Origin: Pseudoxanthomonas winnipegensis
GTDB taxonomy: Bacteria > Pseudomonadota > Gammaproteobacteria > Xanthomonadales > Xanthomonadaceae
Assembly: GCF_004283755.1 (NCBI RefSeq)
Contig: NZ_SHMH01000004.1
Coordinates: forward strand, 62,001 to 126,000
Reading direction: 5' to 3'
DNA length: 64,000 bases
The position numbers and the translations under genes are program-made. Of the stretch, positions 51,024 to 60,045 are shown one piece after another. Position 1 is the stretch's first letter, and every line of letters begins with the position of its first letter. The notes beneath the pieces were generated by a model. It worked only from the letters and a program-made list of their open reading frames with translations, was not told where the DNA came from and ran no database searches.

Positions 51024-51602
51024 TCATGCATCCTTCGGTTGGGCCGACACGCGCAACCAGCCGCGCGGCAGCATGCGGGCGAGCGTGGCGTCGCCCTGGA
51101 ACAGGTGGTGGTAGAACGCCGCGCCGGCGTGCAGCGCCACCAGCACGATCAGCACGTACAGGCCCCATTCGTGCGCCGAATGGGCCAGGTGGCGCAGGTG
51201 TTCGTCGGGCGCGACCAGCTTGGGCATCTCGAACAGGCCGAAGAACTTGAACGGCCGCAGCCCGCTGGCCGAGTCGTACAGCCAGCCCGACAGCGGCATG
51301 GCGAACATCACCCCATACAGCAGCACGTGGGTCAGCGTGGCGATGGCGTGCTGCCAGCGCGGCGTGCCCGGCACCGGCGGCGGCGCGCCGGCGTACAGGC
51401 GCCAGGCCAGGCGCAGCGCCACCAGCACCAGCACGGTGATGCCCAGCGACTTGTGCGCGGTATAGACCCAGAAGTACTTGGGCGTGCGCGGCAGGTCGCC
51501 CATGGTCAGGCCGACCACGCAAAGCACCAGCAGCAACAGCAGGATCAGCCAGTGCAGGGTCTGGCTGACGGCGCCCCAGCGTTGGGCGTTGGCTCGGGTC
51601 AT
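51024..51602 (-). CDS. Cytochrome b561
   Basis: This 192-residue inner-membrane protein has four helices (about 15-38, 48-68, 88-110, 145-167). Candidate haem-b ligands are His in TLHWLILL, TAHKSLGITV, THVLLYGVMF and LHAGAAFYHH, as in bacterial b561 (CybB type). It would pass electrons from quinol to a periplasmic acceptor. Its ATG overlaps the stop of the upstream YceI gene (ATGA), and one base separates its stop from the next YceI start. Confidence 0.93.
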   Translation of the reverse strand: MTRANAQRWGAVSQTLHWLILLLLLVLCVVGLTMGDLPRTPKYFWVYTAHKSLGITVLVLVALRLAWRLYAGAPPPVPGTPRWQHAIATLTHVLLYGVMFAMPLSGWLYDSASGLRPFKFFGLFEMPKLVAPDEHLRHLAHSAHEWGLYVLIVLVALHAGAAFYHHLFQGDATLARMLPRGWLRVSAQPKDA

Positions 51603-52279
51603 GGCGTGGCGGGTTCCTGGGCGGGCGTGGACGGGGAGGTGGGGTCGGCGGGCGTGGCGGCGGCGGGTTCGAGCGCCTCGCGCGTGCGCGTGGCCTCCAC
51701 CTGCAGGTTCAGCTGCACCGCATCGCCGATCACCGAGGGCCAGGCATCGATGCCGAAGGCCGCGCGGCTGAGCGTGGTGGTGGCCGAGAAGCCCACCGTG
51801 CGCCGGAACGGCGGCAGCGGATGGCGCTTGAGCTGGTTGAAGGTCACCGCCAGGGTGACCTCGCGGGTGACGCCGTGCAGGGTCAGCTGGCCGACCACGT
51901 CGAACTGGTCGCCGCCGCGCGGCATGACCCGGGTGGAGACGAACTCGGCGCGCGGATGGTCCTTGACGTCGAGCAGGTTGGAGGCGGCCACGGCCTTGTT
52001 CCAGGCCGCATCGCCCAGATCGGCGCGGTCCAGCGGCACGCTGACCTGCACGCGCGCGCGGCTCCAGTCGTCGGGGTCGAATTCGATCAGCCCGGTGCTG
52101 CCCGAGACCGTGCCCATCGCCTGCGAGAAGCCGGCGTGCGAGACGGAGAACAGCACCCGGGTGTGGACCGGATCGAGCTGGTAGGTCTCGCTGGCGGCCC
52201 AGGCGGCGCCCGGCATGGCCAGGGCGATGAGCAGGCAGAGGCGCGAGCGCAGCGTGCGGAGGCGGGATGGGTTGGGCAT
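51599..52279 (-). CDS. YceI family periplasmic protein with extended tail
   Basis: This 226-residue protein has a signal peptide (RLCLLIALAMPGAAWA, cut near AWA|ASE) and a YceI domain: YQLDPVHTRVLFSVSHAGFS, LLDVKDHPRAEFVSTRV, GQLTLHGVTREVTLAVTF and AAFGIDAWPSVIGDAVQLNL. About 28 residues of Pro/Ala/Thr-rich tail follow the barrel, which the second YceI protein of the cassette lacks. It is first in the YceI-cytochrome b561-YceI operon, divergent from the sensor kinase. Confidence 0.92.
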   Translation of the reverse strand: MPNPSRLRTLRSRLCLLIALAMPGAAWAASETYQLDPVHTRVLFSVSHAGFSQAMGTVSGSTGLIEFDPDDWSRARVQVSVPLDRADLGDAAWNKAVAASNLLDVKDHPRAEFVSTRVMPRGGDQFDVVGQLTLHGVTREVTLAVTFNQLKRHPLPPFRRTVGFSATTTLSRAAFGIDAWPSVIGDAVQLNLQVEATRTREALEPAAATPADPTSPSTPAQEPATP

Positions 52280-52467
52280 GGGGGGATTCTAGGCATGCCG
52301 CCGGTCGCGCGCTTCGGGCCCCGCGGCAACATTCCATTGCGCGGCGCGCAATGGCGTTCAGGCCGGACCCGCGGCGTGCGCAGTTGCCAGCCCCGGCCAC
52401 GGGCCTGCACGATGGCCCGCAGGCGGGTCGTGATGGCGCGCGCAGGCGGGTGAAGGAAGAGATCCGG

Positions 52468-55400
52468 ATGTGGGGACGCGCGATCGTGTTGTGGAGCCTG
52501 CTGGCCTGGAGCGGGCTGGCGGGCGCGCTTGTCCCGCTGACCCCGCAGCCGCGGCAGATGGGCGTGGCCGACGGCCTGCCCAACGCCACCATCAACGCCT
52601 TCGCCGAGGACCGCCTGGGCTATCTGTGGATGGCCAGCAGCGACGGTCTGGCGCGCTATGACGGGCGCGGTTTCCGCATCTGGCGGATGGAGCACGGGCT
52701 CAGGGACAACCAGCTGTGGGCGCTTTACGTCGATGCGCAGAACCAGCTGTGGATCGGCACCGAAAACGAGGGCGTGGCGGTCTTCGACGCCGACCGCCGC
52801 AGCTTCCGCTTCTACAACCGCGCCAACACCCCGCAGCTGCGCAGCAATTCCATCTGGTGCATCGCCGCCACGCCGGATGGCAGCCTGTGGTTCGGCACCT
52901 CGGCCGGCGGACTGACCCGGCGCCTGCCGGACGGGCGCTTCGCGCTTTACCGGGCCCGGCCCGACGACCCGCGCGCGCTGCCCGGGCGCGATGTGGTGCA
53001 CATGGCGGTGACGCCGGACGGCAGCCTGTGGGTGGGTACGCGCAGCGGCCTGGCGCGCTGGACCGGGCATGACTTCGAACGCGTGCCGGCCTCCGCGCTG
53101 CCTTCGCCCACCATCAACCGCCTCACGGTCGAGGCCGACGGCAGCCTGTGGGTGGCGACCAGTCGCGGCGTGTCGCTGCGCAAGCCTGACGGCAGCTGGG
53201 TGCGCGACCCGTGGCGGCCGGTCACCCACATCCCGATCCTGCAGACCATGCTGCGCGACATCGCCGGCACCTACTGGCTCGATACCGCCGCCGGCATGGG
53301 CTACAAGGCCGCCGACGGCACGGTGCGCAATGTGCCGCTGTACAGCGTCTCGGCGCGCGGCGTGGTCAAGCCCAACTGGATGGGCGGCTACGAGGACCGC
53401 GACGGCGGCCTGTGGTTCGCCAGCCTCAACGCGGGGCTGTGGCATCTGCCGGCCAACTGGCGCCAGTTCGCCGTGCTCACCAACGACGCCAGCGACCCGA
53501 GCACCATGACCAACCCGTTCGTGCTGGCGCAGGCGCCGTCCAGACGCGGCGGGCTATGGCTGGTCGGCACCCGCGGCGCGCTGGACTGGCTGGATCCGGC
53601 GACCGGCCGGGTGGAGCAGCACATCCAGCCGCTGGATCCGGTCAACTGGCCGCAGTCGGTGGAGGAGGACAGCCAGGGTCGGGTCTGGGTCGGGCTGATC
53701 GACAAGCTGCTGCGCTACGACCCGGCCACCCGCCAGCGGCGCGAGTGGACCGTGGACGATGCCCGCGACAAGCCGCTGCCCGGCGGCATCGTCGAACTGC
53801 GCCGCTGCGGCGCGCAGCTGTGGATCAGCACCAACTCGGCCGGCCTGCAGCTGCGCGACGAGCAGGGCCATGTGCTGCGCAATCTGGAACGCGGCACCGC
53901 CGACTATCCCTCCGGCCTGGTCGTTCAGCAGATGCGCTGCGACGCCGACCAGCGCCTGTGGCTGGCCACCAACCAGGGCGTGCTGACCTGGGATGCCGCG
54001 CGTGGGCGCCTGGCCGCCGTGCCCGGCGCGCCGGATCAGCCCGTGTTCTCGCTGGACCTGGCCGCCGACGGCAGCCTGTGGACCGGGCGCATGGGCCAGC
54101 TGGACCATTACGCCTGGGATGGCCATCGCCTGCGCTGGCGGCAGTCGATCGGCATCGCGCAGGATTTCCCGTCCATCGCCCCGACCGGGATGCGCGTGGA
54201 CGCGCGCGGCGTGGTGTGGACCATCTCCAGCCGCGGCCTGGCGCGGGTCGATCCGATCCAGGGCACGGTGCGCACCTACAGCGTGCGCGACGGCCTGCCC
54301 AATCCCGAGATCCGCCACGGCACCCTGGTCCAGGCCGTCAGTGGCCAGCTGTCGATGGCCACGCCCGATGGCCTGGTGCTGTTCGACCCGGCGCGGCTGG
54401 TGCCCTCGGCGCGGCGGCCGGACCTGCAGTTCGAATTCGTCGGCGTGCGCCGCGGCGATCGCGGCCTGGACCTGACCCATGTCGGCCATCCGCTGCTGGA
54501 CAGCGAGGACCGCGATCTGCACGTGATCGCGCGCCTGCTGTCCTTCACCGGCGCCGAGGGCACTACCTATCGCTTCCGCCTCAGCGGCTACGACCCGGGC
54601 TGGGTCGAGGTGGGCAACACCGGCGAGCGCATCTTCTCGCGCCTGCCGCCGGGCCGCTACGCGCTGGAAGTGCAGGGCCGCAGCAGCGACAGCGTGTGGT
54701 CGCAGGTCAAGACACTGCGTTTCCGCGTGGCTCCGCCGTGGTGGCAGAGCCCGTGGGGCGTGGCCTGCATGGTCGGCCTGCTGATCGTGCTGATCGCCTG
54801 GTGGATGCACGCCTACCGCCGGCGCCTGCGCCGCCGCACCGAATGGCAGATGGCCCAGCACCGGCGCAGCGTGGCCGAGCAGGCTTCGCAGGCCAAGACC
54901 CAGTTCCTGGCCACGCTCGGCCACGAGGTGCGCACGCCGATGACCGGCGTGCTGGGCATGAGCGAACTGCTGCTGGCGACCAAGCTGGACGAGCGCCAGC
55001 ACCGCTACATCCGCTCGATCCAGAACGCCGGTCGCCACCTGCTGCGGCTGGTCAACGACGCGCTGGACCTGGCGCGCATCGAGGCCGGCCGCCTGGAGCT
55101 GGATCAGCAGGACTTCGACCTGCGCGAACTGCTGGACGAAGTGGTCGCGCTGACCGCGCCGATGGCCGAACGGCGCGGCCTGACCTTCACCAGCGAGATC
55201 GATCCGCGCCTGCCGGCCGCGCTGCGCGGCGATGCGGTGCGTGTGCGTCAGATCCTGCTCAACCTGCTGAGCAACGCGGTCAAGTTCACCGAGCGCGGGC
55301 AGGTCCGCCTGCAGGCGCTGCCGCTGGACGGCCAGGGCCTGCGCCTGGTGGTCAGCGACACCGGCCCGGGCATCAACGCCGAGCAGCAGGCGCGGCTGTT

Positions 55401-55989
55401 CCGGCGCTTCGAGCAGGGCGACGGTGCGCACACGCGCTACGGCGGCAGCGGCCTGGGGCTGGCGATCAGCCAGGAGCTGGCCGCGGCGATGGGCGGCGGC
55501 ATCGCGGTGGAGAGCACCCCGGGCGAGGGCACGCGCTTCGTGGTCGACCTGCCGCTGCCGGTGGCGCAGGGCGATGCGGCCGGCGCGGTCCAGGCCGACG
55601 CCGGCGACGTGCCGCTGTCGGTGCTGCTGGTCGAGGACGACGCCACCATCGCCGAGGTGATCGTCGGCCTGCTGCAGGCCCGCGGCCACCGCGTGCGCGC
55701 CGTGCCGCACGGGCTGGCCGCGCTGACCGAACTGGCGCTGGCGCCGGTCGATATCGCCCTGCTCGATCTGGACCTGCCCGGCATGGATGGGCTGGCGCTG
55801 GCGCGCGAACTGCGCCGCCAGGGCTTCGCCCAGCCGCTGCTGGCGGTGACCGCGCGCGCCGACGCGCAGGCCGAAGTACAGGCGCGCGAGGCCGGCTTCG
55901 ACGCCTTCCTGCGCAAGCCGGTGACCGGCGAACTGCTCGCCGCCGCGATGACCGCCGCGCGCGCGGCAGCCAATCTGCGCAAGGAATAG
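52468..55989 (+). CDS. Hybrid sensor histidine kinase with periplasmic beta-propeller (copy 1)
   Basis: This 1173-residue inner-membrane protein has a signal segment (1-22) and two seven-bladed-type propellers of reg_prop repeats (about 35-650, for example LGYLWMASSDGLARYDG and GSLWFGTSAGGLTR). A Y_Y_Y domain (about 690-755) and a membrane helix (about 770-790) follow. The HisKA domain has His819 in LGHEVRTPMTG, the HATPase has LLNLLSNAVKF, DTGPGIN and GSGLGLAI, and the receiver has Asp1100 in ALLDLDLPGMDG. All phosphotransfer residues are present, but there is no DNA-binding output or Hpt domain. AAGGAAGAG precedes the ATG. Its ligand is unknown. Confidence 0.92.
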   Translation: MWGRAIVLWSLLAWSGLAGALVPLTPQPRQMGVADGLPNATINAFAEDRLGYLWMASSDGLARYDGRGFRIWRMEHGLRDNQLWALYVDAQNQLWIGTENEGVAVFDADRRSFRFYNRANTPQLRSNSIWCIAATPDGSLWFGTSAGGLTRRLPDGRFALYRARPDDPRALPGRDVVHMAVTPDGSLWVGTRSGLARWTGHDFERVPASALPSPTINRLTVEADGSLWVATSRGVSLRKPDGSWVRDPWRPVTHIPILQTMLRDIAGTYWLDTAAGMGYKAADGTVRNVPLYSVSARGVVKPNWMGGYEDRDGGLWFASLNAGLWHLPANWRQFAVLTNDASDPSTMTNPFVLAQAPSRRGGLWLVGTRGALDWLDPATGRVEQHIQPLDPVNWPQSVEEDSQGRVWVGLIDKLLRYDPATRQRREWTVDDARDKPLPGGIVELRRCGAQLWISTNSAGLQLRDEQGHVLRNLERGTADYPSGLVVQQMRCDADQRLWLATNQGVLTWDAARGRLAAVPGAPDQPVFSLDLAADGSLWTGRMGQLDHYAWDGHRLRWRQSIGIAQDFPSIAPTGMRVDARGVVWTISSRGLARVDPIQGTVRTYSVRDGLPNPEIRHGTLVQAVSGQLSMATPDGLVLFDPARLVPSARRPDLQFEFVGVRRGDRGLDLTHVGHPLLDSEDRDLHVIARLLSFTGAEGTTYRFRLSGYDPGWVEVGNTGERIFSRLPPGRYALEVQGRSSDSVWSQVKTLRFRVAPPWWQSPWGVACMVGLLIVLIAWWMHAYRRRLRRRTEWQMAQHRRSVAEQASQAKTQFLATLGHEVRTPMTGVLGMSELLLATKLDERQHRYIRSIQNAGRHLLRLVNDALDLARIEAGRLELDQQDFDLRELLDEVVALTAPMAERRGLTFTSEIDPRLPAALRGDAVRVRQILLNLLSNAVKFTERGQVRLQALPLDGQGLRLVVSDTGPGINAEQQARLFRRFEQGDGAHTRYGGSGLGLAISQELAAAMGGGIAVESTPGEGTRFVVDLPLPVAQGDAAGAVQADAGDVPLSVLLVEDDATIAEVIVGLLQARGHRVRAVPHGLAALTELALAPVDIALLDLDLPGMDGLALARELRRQGFAQPLLAVTARADAQAEVQAREAGFDAFLRKPVTGELLAAAMTAARAAANLRKE

Positions 55990-56088
55990 CGCTGGCCGCG
56001 GGTGTCGTCGTTCCCGGGAACGCGGGAACCCGGCGACTTCCGCGATGCGAAAAGATCGGCCGCGCCCCACGGCTTGGCGGCTCCCACT

Positions 56089-56163
56089 TGTAGAGCGGAG
56101 CTCGCTCCGCTGGGGCTTTCCCACGAACCGAACGAAGAGCAGCGGAGCAAGCTCCGCTCTACA
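56089..56163. repeat. GTAG-type REP (SMAG-like) element between the two sensor kinases
   Basis: It opens TGTAGAGCGGAGCTCGC and closes AGCAAGCTCCGCTCTACA, with GAACCGAACGAAGAG in the middle. The two arms differ at one base pair (CTCG versus AAGC side), a decaying copy. The 437-base gap between the kinases (55990-56426) holds this element and no gene. Confidence 0.75.
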
Positions 56164-56426
56164 GGCAGGCGGCTGCGAGATTTGACGAGACAGTTGCTCC
56201 CACAGGGAGTGGGCCGGCGCCCGCGAGAAGAAAGATCAGGGCCTCTTCGACCCGGAGTCTTTGACCTGACGCCCGCTGCCCCTCCGAAGCCGTAATGCGC
56301 ACGTGCCGTCACCCGCAATCGACGAAAGAACCGCTTTGAGCCGTTTCGCATCGCACCGGCGCTTGCGTGCATCGATGCGCATTGCGAGGATGACCCCCCG
56401 GGGACATCGATGGAGTGAGCCGAAGC

Positions 56427-59400
56427 ATGGAATGCCGGTGCGAGGGGCTGCGCCGTGTGCTCTGGACGCTGGCGCTGTGCTGCGCCGTGGCGAAGGCCCA
56501 CGCGCAGGTGCCGCAGCGGCCCGCGTTCCGCCTGACCGCCACCGCCGAAGGCCTGCCCTCGACCTCGATCACCGCCCTGGCCACCGATCGCACCGGCTAC
56601 CTGTGGCTGACCACCTACGACGGACTGGCGCGCTTCGACGGCGCCGAGTTCACCGTCTGGCAGCACGACCCGCGCGACCCCGCCTCGGTGGCCGGCAACC
56701 TGCAGCAGGCGCTGTATGTCGATCCGCACGACCAGGTCTGGGTGGCCAGCGCCGGCCTGAGCGTGCTCGATGCCGAACGCCGCGGCTTCCGCCACTATCG
56801 CCGCGCGCAGTATCCGCAGATGCGCAGCGACGACGTGTACGCCATCGCCGGCCTGGACGACCACGTCTGGTTCGGCACCAACGGCGGCGGCCTGTACCGC
56901 ATCGACGCCGACGGCGCGCTGACCCGCTTCGACCACGCCAACACCGGCGGCGTGCTGCCCTCGGATGTGGTCACCAGCCTGGCCGTCGATGCGCGCGGCC
57001 GGCTCTGGGTCGGCACCGAAGCCGGGCTGGCCTATGTGCAGGGCGGCCGACTCCACGCGCTGCCCGCAGGCGGCCCCGGCGCGCTGGCCGTGCTCTCGCT
57101 GACCCGCGTCGGCGACACGCTGTGGGCCGGCACCCGCGCCGGGCCGCGCGTCCTGGGCCGCGACGAGGTCTGGCGCACGCCGCCGTGGTCGGCGATGTTC
57201 GAGGGCGCCAATCAGATCCTGGCCGCCGCCGATGCGGGCGACGGCGAATCCTGGCTCGGCACCGCCAACGGCCTGTGGCTGACGCATGGCGCGCGGGCGC
57301 CGCAGTGGGTGCGCGATCGCGACGGACTGTTCGACCGCCACTTCGTCACCAGCTTCCAGACCGTGGCCGGCGGTGGGCTGTGGATGGGCGTGGTCGGCAA
57401 GGGCCTGGCGTATCTGCGCCCGGACTGGCGGCGCATGGCCGTGCTGCCCGCGGCCAAGGGCACCTCAATCAGCCCGTACTGCAGCGTGGCCCCCGGCCGC
57501 CACGGCGTGCTGTGGCAGGCCGACGCGGCCGGCACGCTGGAGCAGGTCGACAGCCGTAGCGGCGCGGTGACGGTGACCGTCTTCCGCGGCATCGACCCGC
57601 TGCATCTTGGCCTGACTAGCGCGGTGCAGGACCGGCGCGGCGCGCTGTGGCTGGGCGTGCGCCCGGCCGCGCTGGTGCGGCTGGATCTGGCCACAGGCGC
57701 GCGCCGCGACTGGCCGCTGCACAGCGCCGGGCAGGTCGCGTTCGCGCCCGAGACCCTGCTGGAGGATGCGCGCGGCGATCTGTGGCTGGGCACGCCGGGC
57801 GTAGTGCAGCGTCGCGATGGCCGCAGCGGAGAGGTCCTGGACGCATTCGCCCGGCATCCCGTCACCGGCCACGAACTGGCCTTCCAGCAGCTGCGCCTGG
57901 GGCCCGATGGCGAACCCTGGATCGCCAGCGGCACCGGCCTGCTGCGCTGGGAGCCGGCCACGCGGCGCCTGCTGCCGGTGGACGGGCCGGACGGCGCGCT
58001 GGAGGTGTCCGGCTTCGTGCCCGAATCGGCGCAGGCGCTGTGGGTGTTCCGCATCGGGGAACTGGAACGCTGGCAATGGCGCGAGGGCCGCTGGCAACTG
58101 TCGCGCCGCATCGAGGCCGGTCTGCCCAACGTGAGCGCCAACGGCATGCAGCGCGACGGCCAGGGCCGGCTGTGGCTGGCCACCCAGCGCGGCCTGCTGC
58201 GCGTGGACGTGTCCGATCCGCAGCGCGCGGTGGTACGCACCTTCGGCGTGCGCGACGGACTGAGCAGCCAGGAGTTCCTCGAGAAATGCCTGTACCGGCT
58301 CGAAAGCGGCGTGCTGGCCTCGACCACCAGCGATGGCGCGCTGGTGCTGATCGACCCGGCCACACCCGACCGCGCCGCGATCTCGCCGCCGCTGCTGCTG
58401 CGACCGCCCACGGTCGTGCGCGAGGGCCGCATCGAGGCGCTGCCCGCGCCGACGCCGCGCCTGCGGCCCGACGACCGCGAGCTGCGCGTGGGCATGCGGC
58501 TGCTGGCCTTCGACGATGTGGCCGGCAGCCGCTACCGCTCGCGCCTGCTCGGCCTGGATCCGGACTGGGTCGATCAGGGCGCCAGCGGCGATCGCGTGCT
58601 CTCCGCGCTGGCACCGGGCGACTACACGCTGGCGCTGCAGGGCTTCGACGCCAGCGGCAACGCCTCCGCCGTGCATCGCTTGCATTTCAGCGTGGCCCCG
58701 CCGTGGTGGCGCAGCGTGGCCGGCCTGCTGGTGCTCTCGCTGCTGGGGTTGTGCCTGCTGCTGGCCGGCGCCTGGGCGTATCGGCGCCGTGTGCAGCGGC
58801 GCAGCGAATGGCAGATGGCCCAGCACAGGCGCGTGCTGGCCGAACAGGCCTCGCAGGCCAAGACCCACTTCCTTGCAACGCTGGGCCATGAGGTGCGCAC
58901 GCCGATGACCGGCGTGCTGGGCATGAGCGAACTGCTCGCCGCCACGCCGCTGGACGCCAACCAACGCGGCTATGTGGCGGCGATCCAGAAGGCCGGCACG
59001 CATCTGCTGCGACTGGTCAACGACGCGCTGGACCTGGCCCGCATCGAGGCCGGACGGCTGGCGCTGGACGTGCAGGACTTCGACCTGCGCGAGCTGCTCG
59101 GCGAGGTCGCCGCGCTCATCGCACCCAACGCCGAGCGCAAGGGCCTGGTCTTCGACTGGCAGGTGGACGCGGAGGTGCCGCGCGCGCTGCGCGGCGATCC
59201 GCTGCGCGTGCGCCAGATCGCGATGAACCTGCTGGGCAATGCGGTCAAGTTCACCGCGCGCGGCCGCGTCGCGCTGCACGCGCAGGCGGCGGAGGCGGGC
59301 GTGGTGCTGATCGTCAACGACACCGGACCGGGCATGAGCGCCGAACAGCAGGCGCGGCTGTTCCAGCGCTTCGAGCAGGCCGAGGGCGCACGCACCACCG

Positions 59401-59942
59401 CGCGCTACGGCGGCAGCGGCCTGGGCCTGGCGATCTGCCAGGAGCTGGCCCAGGCCATGGGCGGGCGGATCACGGTGGACAGCGCGCCGGGGCAGGGCAC
59501 GCGCTTCCTGGCGCACCTGCCGCTGCCTGCCTCGGAAGATGCACCGGAGCCGGCGGTACGCGATCGCCCCGCACAGCAGGTGCAACCGCTGTCCGTGCTG
59601 CTGGTCGAGGACGACCCCACCGTCGCCGCGGTCATCAGCGGCCTGCTGCAGACATGCGGCCACCGCGTGCGTGCGGTGGCGCACGGGTTGGCGGCCCTGG
59701 CCGAGGCGCGCGTGGAGCGCTTCGACATCGCCCTGCTCGACCTCGACCTGCCCGGCCTGGATGGCCTGGCCCTGGCCACCCAGCTGCGCGCCCAGGGCCT
59801 GGACCTGCCGCTGCTGGCAGTCACGGCCCGCGCCGACGCCGAGGCAGAACCGCTGGCGCGCGCCGCCGGCTTCGACGGCTTCCTGCGCAAGCCGGTCACC
59901 GGCGACCTGCTCGAGGGGGCGATCGCGGCGCTGTGTCGGTGA
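56427..59942 (+). CDS. Hybrid sensor histidine kinase with periplasmic beta-propeller (copy 2)
   Basis: This 1171-residue paralogue of the kinase just upstream has the same order: signal segment (about 5-25), reg_prop propellers (about 30-640, TGYLWLTTYDGLARFDG), Y_Y_Y (about 690-755) and a membrane helix (about 765-785). HisKA has His821 in LGHEVRTPMTG, the HATPase DTGPGMS and GSGLGLAI, and the receiver Asp1105 in ALLDLDLPGLDG. The cytosolic halves are close to identical in many stretches, while the propellers differ more, which suggests duplication followed by a change of ligand. GTG 12 bases upstream is an alternative start. GGAG precedes both. Confidence 0.92.
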   Translation: MECRCEGLRRVLWTLALCCAVAKAHAQVPQRPAFRLTATAEGLPSTSITALATDRTGYLWLTTYDGLARFDGAEFTVWQHDPRDPASVAGNLQQALYVDPHDQVWVASAGLSVLDAERRGFRHYRRAQYPQMRSDDVYAIAGLDDHVWFGTNGGGLYRIDADGALTRFDHANTGGVLPSDVVTSLAVDARGRLWVGTEAGLAYVQGGRLHALPAGGPGALAVLSLTRVGDTLWAGTRAGPRVLGRDEVWRTPPWSAMFEGANQILAAADAGDGESWLGTANGLWLTHGARAPQWVRDRDGLFDRHFVTSFQTVAGGGLWMGVVGKGLAYLRPDWRRMAVLPAAKGTSISPYCSVAPGRHGVLWQADAAGTLEQVDSRSGAVTVTVFRGIDPLHLGLTSAVQDRRGALWLGVRPAALVRLDLATGARRDWPLHSAGQVAFAPETLLEDARGDLWLGTPGVVQRRDGRSGEVLDAFARHPVTGHELAFQQLRLGPDGEPWIASGTGLLRWEPATRRLLPVDGPDGALEVSGFVPESAQALWVFRIGELERWQWREGRWQLSRRIEAGLPNVSANGMQRDGQGRLWLATQRGLLRVDVSDPQRAVVRTFGVRDGLSSQEFLEKCLYRLESGVLASTTSDGALVLIDPATPDRAAISPPLLLRPPTVVREGRIEALPAPTPRLRPDDRELRVGMRLLAFDDVAGSRYRSRLLGLDPDWVDQGASGDRVLSALAPGDYTLALQGFDASGNASAVHRLHFSVAPPWWRSVAGLLVLSLLGLCLLLAGAWAYRRRVQRRSEWQMAQHRRVLAEQASQAKTHFLATLGHEVRTPMTGVLGMSELLAATPLDANQRGYVAAIQKAGTHLLRLVNDALDLARIEAGRLALDVQDFDLRELLGEVAALIAPNAERKGLVFDWQVDAEVPRALRGDPLRVRQIAMNLLGNAVKFTARGRVALHAQAAEAGVVLIVNDTGPGMSAEQQARLFQRFEQAEGARTTARYGGSGLGLAICQELAQAMGGRITVDSAPGQGTRFLAHLPLPASEDAPEPAVRDRPAQQVQPLSVLLVEDDPTVAAVISGLLQTCGHRVRAVAHGLAALAEARVERFDIALLDLDLPGLDGLALATQLRAQGLDLPLLAVTARADAEAEPLARAAGFDGFLRKPVTGDLLEGAIAALCR

Positions 59943-60045
59943 GGTGGGCTGGTGAGCATTCCGTCTAGGTTTGCGCGCGCTTCGGCGAGGACCCGGTACA
60001 GCGCTTGGTAGCATCCCGCCTCCGATCCGCTGTCGAGCTCTCGTC

